Positions 58,147-64,000 of a stretch of 64,000 bases of DNA are shown here, in pieces. The notes below the pieces were generated by a model. It was not told the DNA's origin, did no database searches, and was given only the letters and a program-made list of their open reading frames with translations. The stretch spans positions 78,710,929 through 78,774,928 of the forward strand of contig OZ038379.1 in the NCBI GenBank assembly GCA_964036045.1, given 5' to 3'. How positions within the stretch are numbered: the stretch's first letter is position 1; the number at the start of each line of letters is the position of its first letter. A program made the translations under genes and the position numbers. Source of the DNA: Eutreptiella sp. 'Long Island Sound 2002'. Taxonomy: Eukaryota; Euglenozoa; Euglenophyceae; Eutreptiales; Eutreptiaceae.

Positions 58147-58235
58147 TGCATGCGTGATATTATTTTGGAGGTATAAAACAATATCATGCATGCGTGATAT
58201 TATTTTGGTGCGTGATAATGAAAGGGGGGGGGGGT
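58147..58235 (-). repeat. Right terminal inverted repeat and subterminal motifs
   Basis: Two GCGTGATATTATTTTG copies (near 58151 and 58191) are followed by GTGCGTGATAATGAAA and a G run. It is complementary to the left end over the terminal 20 or so bases. Confidence 0.85.
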
Positions 58236-58237
58236 TA
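58236..58237. other. Right TA target-site duplication
   Basis: The TA is followed by TGGGAACCTATGGG, which continues the host array. Confidence 0.85.
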
Positions 58238-58480
58238 TGGGAACCTATGGGCGCCTATGGGGGCCTGTGGGGACCTAGGTCCCCATAGGTCCCCATAGGT
58301 CCGCATACGTCCCCACAGGCCCCCGTAGGTCCCCATAGGCCCCCATAGGTGCCCACGGCCCCCATAGGTCCCCATAGCCCCCCTGGGGTCCCCATAGGTC
58401 CCCATAGGTTCCGAGAGGTCCCCAAAGGCCCCCATAGGTCCCCACAGGCCCCCATAGGTCCCCATAGGGCGCTTCAACAG
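58238..58480. repeat. Continuation of the CCTATGGGGA array, second orientation switch
   Basis: It reads CTATGGGCGCC to about 58270, then flips at GGGGACCTAGGTCCCC to CCCCATAGGTCCCC. The array thus has two switch points, and the pogo element sits in the middle block. Confidence 0.9.
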
Positions 58481-58482
58481 CC

Positions 58483-59329
58483 CGCACAGCACGATCAGCA
58501 AATAACGTTTAACACTGCTGAGCACATAGTCCACAAAACCGTCACCCATTCGGACAAGGGGCACATCGGAAAAAGTACCCTGGTGCTCCACCACCAGCTT
58601 CGCGATGTTCAGCAGGTTGTGCCCTAGCCCCTTGGTGAGCCCCCCCCCCCCAAATAAGGTGAAAAACACATAAAGAGGGGCTAAGACATGCTTTACATAG
58701 GACATTTCATCATTTTGGATTGTCATAGTATCAAAAAGATCAGTTTCGTAAATTTCCATTTTTGAGCTGCCAAGGCCGGAAAACTGCACAAGCAAGTTGT
58801 GCCCCGCCCCCTTGGGAGCCCCCCCCACCCCCAATACCCAAATAGGGTGAAAAACACATAAAGAGGGGCTAAAACATGTTTTACATAGCATGTTTGATCA
58901 TTGTGGATGGTCATAATATCAAGAAAATCAGTTTTGGAAATTTCCATTATTGAGCTGCCGAGGCTAGAAAACTGCATGTTTGATCATTGTGGATGGTCAC
59001 ATTATCAAGAAAATCAGTTTCGGAAATTTCCATTATTGAGCTGCCGAGGCCGGAAAACTGCATTAGCAGGTTGTGCCGCAACCCCTTGGGGAGCCCCCCC
59101 TCACCCCACCCAAATAAGGTGAAAAACACATAAAGAGGGGCTAAAACATGCTTTACATAGGATATTTGATCATTTTGGATGGTAAGAATATAAAAAAACT
59201 AGTTTCGGAAATTTCCATTTTTGAGCTGCCGAGGTTGGAAAACCGCATCAGCAGGTTGTGCCCCGGCCCCCTTGGGAGACCCTCCTCACCCCAAAACACG
59301 CAAATAGGGTGAAAAACACACAAAGAGGG
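58483..59329 (-). pseudogene. Minus-strand gene fragment with a 61-residue tandem repeat
   Basis: The units are 183 bp (61 codons), and one 657-codon-base frame (58891-58235) stays open over two units. Each unit encodes a YVKHVLAPLYVFFTLF segment, HNLL, and an FSGLGSS-MEI-ETD segment. The units differ at silent sites (AAG/AAA, GTC/GTT), suggesting past selection. After the last unit a unique sequence follows: VEHQGTFSDVPLVRMGDGFV, then VLSSVKRYLLIVLCGLLKR, which runs straight into the CCTATGGGGA array. An extra partial copy of about 90 bases near 58978 and a frameshift in the 59.14-kb unit show decay. Family unknown. Confidence 0.6.
59314..59329. repeat. Left 16-bp direct repeat (target duplication) of the GC-rich insert
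   Basis: AAACACACAAAGAGGG is identical to 61404-61419. All other units of the host repeat read CACATAAAG at this place, so the shared CACACAAAG supports duplication on insertion. Confidence 0.8.
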
Positions 59330-61403
59330 CATTCGTCTATTAGCGTCCGCTGGCCTATGTATAGAGGCGGAGGGGCGGTGAGGTGGGCCGAGTCGAGTTC
59401 AGGTGCCCGTGTCCTCCCCTACAGGCCCCCCCTGTGCCTGCACGGCGGCCAGGGTAGTGGCAGAGGGGACTAGGTCTCTTCCGTGATGGCCCTGCCGTGT
59501 TGCCGCCGCTGCGGCAGTGTGGACTAGGATGGCAGAGGCGCTGAGGGCGCGTCCGCCACTGGGTCACAGGAGGTCCCCCCGACTGCGTCGGCCGCCGCGT
59601 GTGGGGGGGGAAGGGGCGCGCGGAGCATGTCCGCCACCGACCTGGTGGCCTTCGGTTGAGGCCGCCGCCGAGCCGGGGGGGGGGGGATTGTCGCCGCGGC
59701 ATCGCGCGGCTGCTCAGGGCCGCTGAAATGCGGCTGAAAACATCAGGGAGCGACAGAGGGGTTCGCTCTGCCGGGGGGGGGGGGTCCCGCGGTGCAGATA
59801 GTGCCCCCGTGGCCCCCGTGGTGGCGGAGGAGGATGAGGGGACCGGTCCCGGGCTATCGCCCCCCCACCCCCCCCGCTGGCGGGGGTGAGAGGGGGTCTG
59901 CTGCCCCACCCACCCGTTAGCTGTGGGCCCACGCCCCCCGGGTCCCCCCGGTTAGCCCGGTTAGGCGCTTGGCGCTTCGCGGGCCTGGGGTCGTTGGGCC
60001 CTGGGGTGGAGGAGGAGCGAGTGCCCAGCATTCTAGGCGGAGCCGTGCACCGGCGGGTCGCCGGAGAGCCCGAGCTCGGGAGGGACTGGGAGGCACGGCG
60101 GGCCCGCCCGAGCCAAGAGGACAACGCAGCCGCCCCCGCGCGTCGGGCCTCGGGGACGAGCACCTGGCGTCCCGGGGCGACCCGGGGCGGGGCTTTGGGC
60201 AGCTTGGGCCCGCCGAGGAGCCGGTGTGGCCTTCGTGGCCCGCCCGGCAGTAGTGGCTGATGCCCTAGCCCAGGCTCCTGCCCCGGGCGCAAGACGGCAC
60301 ACCATGCTCCAAGCAGAGCGCACCCTGCGTGCCGCTGCCCGCCTCCGGTGGGCGGCTGCGCTGTGGAGCCGCGAGCGGGACGCTTTGGACAGGCGCCCGC
60401 GGGGACCTTTGAGCATACGGGAGCAGGATTGGCCCCCCCTCGAGGGGGGCGGGAGAAGTAGTCCATCAGAAAGCGGTCACTGAGCAGTGGCCGCATGCGG
60501 GCAGGCGCCCGCAAGCGCCGGACCCATGAGTCGCGACAGTCCGTCGCTAGGCGCATTAGTTGCAGCATAACTTCATGGCGCGCTGCGAAGTACGGGCAAG
60601 CCGAGAGCCCCGCGCAAACGTGGCCCCCTAGGGGGAGGAGCGAGCGGCACCGCCCCAACGGGGCCCCACTCAGCAGCGTGCCCGCCGCCAGATGGCGTTC
60701 CGCCAGGCCCACTGCCTTGCGCAGAATTTGGGCCCGTTCCCCCAGCGGCAGGCGCGTACCCCGCAGCTGGTGGTCTCGGGAGGCCGGAAGCGCTCGCCCC
60801 ACGAACGCTTCATTGTCCAGGGTCACCTATGCCTAGGAGGCCTCTGCCGGCCCCCGCATCCAAGCAAGCGCCCGGGCCCACCAAACCAGGTCGTGGATGA
60901 AGTCCTTGGGCCATCACCAGTCCGGCGGTACCCCCGGTTGGAGCCGCGGTTGGTGGCGGACGATGTCCCCCGGCAAGGGGCCAACGAAGTCATCCTAGGG
61001 GTAGGGGTCGCGGGGCCGTGGGCGCGGCTGCTCCGGAAAGAGGGAGTCACCGTGGCCCAGCTGGTCCCCCTGGCTGGCTGCCATGCGGGCAGCGAGGACC
61101 GCCAAGTACATGCCGTATAGGCGGTACAGGAATTCGTCAAGGAGGTTTCGGTCCACTCCCTGCGCCGGTCGGAGGGGGAAGAGGCCCGCCTTTCGTAGGC
61201 AGGATGGCCAGCTGCTCTGGGAGCTGCGCCTCTGCCCCAAGCAACGACAGGACACCAGAGGTCCGCTTACCTGCGCAGTGGCGCGCATCCAGGCGGCCCA
61301 GGGGCCTCTCCGGGATGTCCTGCGCTGGCTGGAACAACCAGTACAGGGTGCGGGTGCGCTGCCGCGCGCGGTGCATCAGGCGTGGGCGGCTCTCCGACGT
61401 GAG
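59330..61403 (-). mobile_element. GC-rich 2074-bp insert between 16-bp direct repeats, unknown class
   Basis: GC content jumps at both edges. Coding runs on the minus strand and starts right at the upper edge (RLMHRARQRTRTLYWLFQ), as in a 5'-truncated retro-insert. Further along, one frame reads LLDEFLYRLYGMYLAVLAAR, then across TAG 60995, TGA 60914, TAG 60833 and TAG 60827, to TLDNEAFVGRALPASRDHQL and ARHEVMLQLMRLATDCRD. A 16-bp duplication fits target-primed reverse transcription. No RT or endonuclease motif is seen in the part present, and no poly-A tail. A strong donor-like CAGGTAAGC near 61270 suggests an intron-bearing origin. Confidence 0.7.
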
Positions 61404-61419
61404 AAACACACAAAGAGGG
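61404..61419. repeat. Right 16-bp direct repeat of the GC-rich insert
   Basis: AAACACACAAAGAGGG followed by GCTAAAACATGC, the normal continuation of the host 183-bp unit. Confidence 0.8.
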
Positions 61420-61520
61420 GCTAAAACATGCTTTACATAGCATATTTCATCATTGTGAGTGTTCACAATATCAAAGTTTATTTGCAAAATTTTCCATTTT
61501 TGACCTATAGAGGGTGGAAA
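61420..61520 (-). pseudogene. Remainder of the 61-residue repeat unit right of the insert
   Basis: GCTAAAACATGCTTTACATA and the YVKHVLAPLCVFLTS reading continue the host repeat, followed by a diverged unit (NTHNDEICYVKHVLAP). It confirms that the GC-rich block interrupted an existing array. Confidence 0.6.
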
Positions 61521-61904
61521 ACTGCTTAAGCAGTTTGTGTACACACCAAATGCCATTGCACCACCTACAAACAGCAATTTCGAAGCTTTTGGGGGGCCCA
61601 TGGCTCGGGCTAGATGGGCCCAGTGGCCACTACGTGCGTCCCCATGGGCGCTCAAGTACCCGTATTGTCACCAAATGATCACCCAAACCCAACCTAGGGG
61701 CAACAGAAGGGTTTCAGAAAAAGTCGAAATGTGAAAATTTTTTCAGGTGCCACTAAATAGCCTACACAACAACAATTTTGGGGCTTTTGGACCATGGCAC
61801 GGGCTACATAGGCCTAGCGGCCACTACGTGGCCACAGGTGGGCACATCGCCTACATGCATGCATTTTTAGTAAAATTGGTAATTGCTTCTTTGCGGTAGG
61901 GTCG
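61521..61904. repeat. Old dispersed repeat, member 3
   Basis: Two related halves (GGCCCATGGCTCGGGCTAGA and GGACCATGGCACGGGCTACA) are each followed by GGCCxAGYGGCCACTACGTG. The part GTCACCAAATGATCACCC matches 48590 in complement. Confidence 0.55.
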
Positions 61905-62135
61905 TGTAATTATTTCATTTTTGCGGTAAACACGTGTAGGAAAAAATCGTCACATTGTGTAACTTTTTTTGGCGGTAAATGCGTGTAACAAAAAAATTGT
62001 CGCGTGGCGTAATTTTGTTTTTTGCGGTAATGCGTGTGACCGGCGTACACGACTTAGCGCAAAAAAAATGACACGACTAGACGATTTTTTTGTTACACGC
62101 ATTTGCCGCAAAAAAAAAATTACACGAATTACAAC
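61905..62135. repeat. Large near-palindrome built of a ~46-bp unit
   Basis: GGCGGTAAATGCGTGTAACA at about 61971 is answered by TGTTACACGCATTTGCCGCA at about 62091. The outer TTGTGTAACTTTTTTT pairs with AAAAAAAATTACACGAA. The centre lies near 62041 (GACCGGCG). Arms are about 85-90 bp with A/T-run length differences. A further partial unit lies at 61905-61951, and a single arm at 54945-55060. Confidence 0.85.
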
Positions 62136-62189
62136 CTACACGCCCACACACCCCTGCCTCGTCCCCCCACTCAGCCTAGTCCCAACCAC

Positions 62190-63880
62190 CCTTTTCCTTT
62201 GTGTAGCTCTTGTTATGCCTTTGTCTCGTGACAACCTTCTCGAGCCTAGCATGACGCGTACACATTTGAGTGGGGTCAAGAGTTTGCGTGACCCTTTGGT
62301 CTCGCAACTCCTTTGTGAGTGGGTGGCCTCGTTCCCTTTGGCACCCCGATGGTACGAGGCCACCAAGGTTGCCTAACTCCCCCTCATCCGCAACAAGCAC
62401 ATAGAGGCCGTGAAGCAATATGCCTCCGTCCTCTTCATGGCGCCCAAATTGATGGGCCTACTTATGGACTTGAATGTCCCAAAGGGCGGCTTTTGGCATA
62501 TGTCGGAGTTCATGACTCACCGGGGGGGCGCGTACACCGCTGCCATGGGCCTCCCATTCCCCCGGCCCATCCCCTCATGTGACCACTGCACTGAGACATG
62601 GAAGGAGTTGGCCAAGCCCCTTGAGCTAGAGCCACCCGTGTCTGTTGCGGATCCCCCTACCACTTGACGCTCTTGGCCGCTGTAATCTTGGGCCCGCTAC
62701 GGCCAATTGCGTCCATCGCTACTAGACACCATGGATGGCAAGCGGCCCCGCGTTTTTCTCCTCTGTAGGGATGCATACCCGTGTGCTGGTGGTCGTTGGA
62801 CCCAATTATCCATTGGGCTCCTCAACCACGGCTCACGGGTCTACTCACCCGGCTATTTGTGGATGATTGGAATGGCCGTGTGCGGGGACAAGGACATGGC
62901 CGCCATAGCTACTATATGGGCCAAGAACTTGCAGGTACACGGCTGTTTCGTTCCGCATTAACTTTTGCGTTAATATCCGGACATTAATATTTAACATTTG
63001 GCAAACATTAACGCCGACTGAAAAATTAACTTAATATCAATGTCCAAAAATCAATGCAAAAATTAACCCATCTCTTTATTCATAGGTGTTGCAGTCTATC
63101 CATGACTCCAAGAAGTCCTATTGGGCAATGAGCTTGGTGCCCAATGAGTTGGTCATCGGGGGGGACCAACCCTTCGTGCGACGCCTTATTGGCGTGTCGA
63201 CATCGCCCATGGTGGGCTCAATTTACAATATGGCTATGTGGAACAGGGGGGTGGCGGCATGGGTGAATGTTGCGGACCGCCGCACATTAGAGGGCGGGGC
63301 GGAGGCCCGTCGCCGCTATGAGGAGAGAGGCCGCAGCTTGGAGAATGGGGGTTGCATAGGGGACCCCTAGGTTGTGGTGGAGCGATGCTTGGTCTTCCGA
63401 TGCATCCTCCATTGTTTGGCTAGTGGCCCTCCCCAAGTGGCGTTCATTGAGTCCCGCATAGGGGAACTCCAAAAGGAGGACGTGGTGGCCGTGCAACGGG
63501 TGCTATCCGGTGTTAAGTTGGGTGCCTTGGTTGCCGCCGACGGAGAGGAGGTGGCACGGGCATTGTTCCTCGCATGGGAGGGAATTGGGCAACTATTGGC
63601 CTATATCGTGGAGGATGGTGAGAGGCAAGCCGTGGTTGCCATGCAGGACCTCCTCCCGGACTTGTACTCCAAGACCCCGCCGCGCTCTAATCTGCGGGCT
63701 ACGGAAATCGCGTGGGCCTACCGCCTACATTGCTACAAGACCGCTTGCCAATGCAACTACCTGCTCTACTTGGAGGAGGACGTAACCACGGCGGTGGCTA
63801 ACGCGGCGCGGCTTGGGGTCGGAAACGGAAACCCGCACACAAGCCGAACAAGCATACGAGGCGTTCCTCCTAAGCCTTGA
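62190..63880 (+). pseudogene. GGDQP-family gene, copy 3, two exons (best preserved)
   Basis: Blocks in order: LSGVKSLRDPLVSQLLCEW, then after TAA at 62374 HIEAVKQYASVLFMAPKLMG, FMTHRGGAYTAAMGLPFPRP, WKELAKPLELEPP, a short frame-disturbed part (62650-62700), AYPCAGGRWTQLSIGLLNHG and IGMAVCGDKDMAAIATIWAK. After the intron come IHDSKKSYWAMSLVPNELVI, GGDQPFVRRLIGVSTSPMVG and a WN pair. Then TAG at 63368 with the same frame going on: VVERCLVFRCILHCLASGPP, GVKLGALVAADGEEVARALF and WAYRLHCYKTACQCNYLLYL, ending 63880. No catalytic motif is recognised. Three copies in one window suggest a mobile or multigene family. Confidence 0.75.
62935..63085 (+). other. GT-AG intron, 151 bp, filled with ATTAAC/GTTAAT motifs
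   Basis: Donor CAG|GTACAC at 62935, acceptor TTCATAG at 63085. Splicing is in phase 0 and joins two segments homologous to copy 1. The intron is AT-rich with GCATTAAC, GTTAATAT, ATTAATATTTAAC and ATTAAC motifs in both orientations, unlike the GC-rich exons. Confidence 0.75.
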
Positions 63881-64000
63881 ACATGCGCTCGAGCATGCTT
63901 TACATCGAGGTGGGGTCCATGAGGTGGGGAAACAGGAGCTAGGGGAGGTGAAACAAAGGTGGACGGGGCCGTATGGGGGTTCCCATAGTGACGGAGTGGA
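63881..64000. other. Window end, unassigned
   Basis: The stretch continues GC-rich. The copy 3 frame may resume beyond the window in another phase, but nothing is supported here. Confidence 0.4.

Larger units (their letters stand above)
55941..58235 (+). mobile_element. Pogo/Tigger-type DNA transposon, 2295 bp
   Basis: The ends are inverted: left AACCCCCCCCCTTCATTATC, right (complement) ACCCCCCCCCCCTTTCATTA. Subterminal GCGTGATATTATTTTG motifs lie inside both ends. TA flanks both sides. Taking the element and one TA away joins GGGGACCTA to TGGGAACCTATGGG, which restores an uninterrupted array unit. It carries one transposase gene with a single-base frame change. It would move by cut and paste at TA sites. 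Confidence 0.93.

Noticed and set aside
59330-61403. GC-rich block as bacterial contamination or horizontal transfer
   Set aside because: It is inserted with a 16-bp duplication in host repeat sequence and shows no bacterial gene layout.
6330-63370. Firm claim of a variant genetic code
   Set aside because: Stops coexist with frameshifts and sit mainly in mobile-element relics. Clean frames such as the pogo transposase use only CAA and CAG for Gln. Kept only as a testable finding.

Overview
The window looks like nuclear DNA of a repeat-rich eukaryote, most probably a protist or alga with a large genome. I cannot name the organism. The reasons are a 149-bp satellite, an APE-type non-LTR retrotransposon, a pogo/Tigger-type DNA transposon, one GT-AG intron supported by comparing two copies of a gene, tRNA-like sequence inside dispersed repeats, many microsatellites, and no operon-like gene packing, rRNA genes or credible complete tRNA genes. 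Nearly all coding-like segments carry frameshifts or in-frame stops. Many frameshifts sit at G/C homopolymer runs, so decay and sequencing or assembly error are hard to separate.

Layout. 1-4012: about 27 copies of a 149-bp satellite. 4125-7481: a minus-strand gene or gene pair for a putative nuclear protein with KG-rich repeats, acidic Ser/Asp patches, a SUMO-interaction-like motif and a basic nuclear-localisation-like patch. 7.5-16.9 kb: mostly unrecognised sequence with small repeats. 17.06-19.06 kb: two broken copies of an unrecognised protein family ('GGDQP family'). The best copy is at 62.2-63.9 kb. 20.3-20.8 and 39.94-40.28 kb: two inverted copies of another unrecognised coding family. 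21.36-22.81 kb: a 5'-truncated 3' end of a LINE. 23.45-28.0 kb: a block almost without T on the plus strand, followed by a CA-rich minisatellite. 28.44-38.0 kb: a long degraded LINE on the minus strand, with ORF1-like, endonuclease, reverse transcriptase and RNase H parts. 39.03-39.74 kb: a pentamer tract like the one in the LINE 3' tail. 40-55 kb: a mosaic of diverged dispersed repeats and a few gene fragments. 55.4-58.5 kb: a fold-back array of CCTATGGGGA-type repeats, split by a pogo-like transposon whose TA target duplication and terminal inverted repeats are readable. 58.5-61.6 kb: a 183-bp (61-codon) tandem repeat on the minus strand, split by a 2.07-kb GC-rich insert between 16-bp direct repeats. 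61.9-62.13 kb: a large near-palindrome. 62.2-63.9 kb: GGDQP copy 3.

How the parts fit. I see no pathway or operon. The recurring theme is nested mobile DNA: pogo inside a fold-back array, a GC-rich retro-insert inside a coding tandem repeat, and LINE copies flanking a compositionally extreme block. The clearest structural result is the pogo insertion, because removing it restores the host repeat. The strangest signals are the T-depleted block, the same intron position filled with different inverted-repeat sequence in two GGDQP copies, and the recurrence of in-frame stops (mostly TAG) inside otherwise continuous coding frames.
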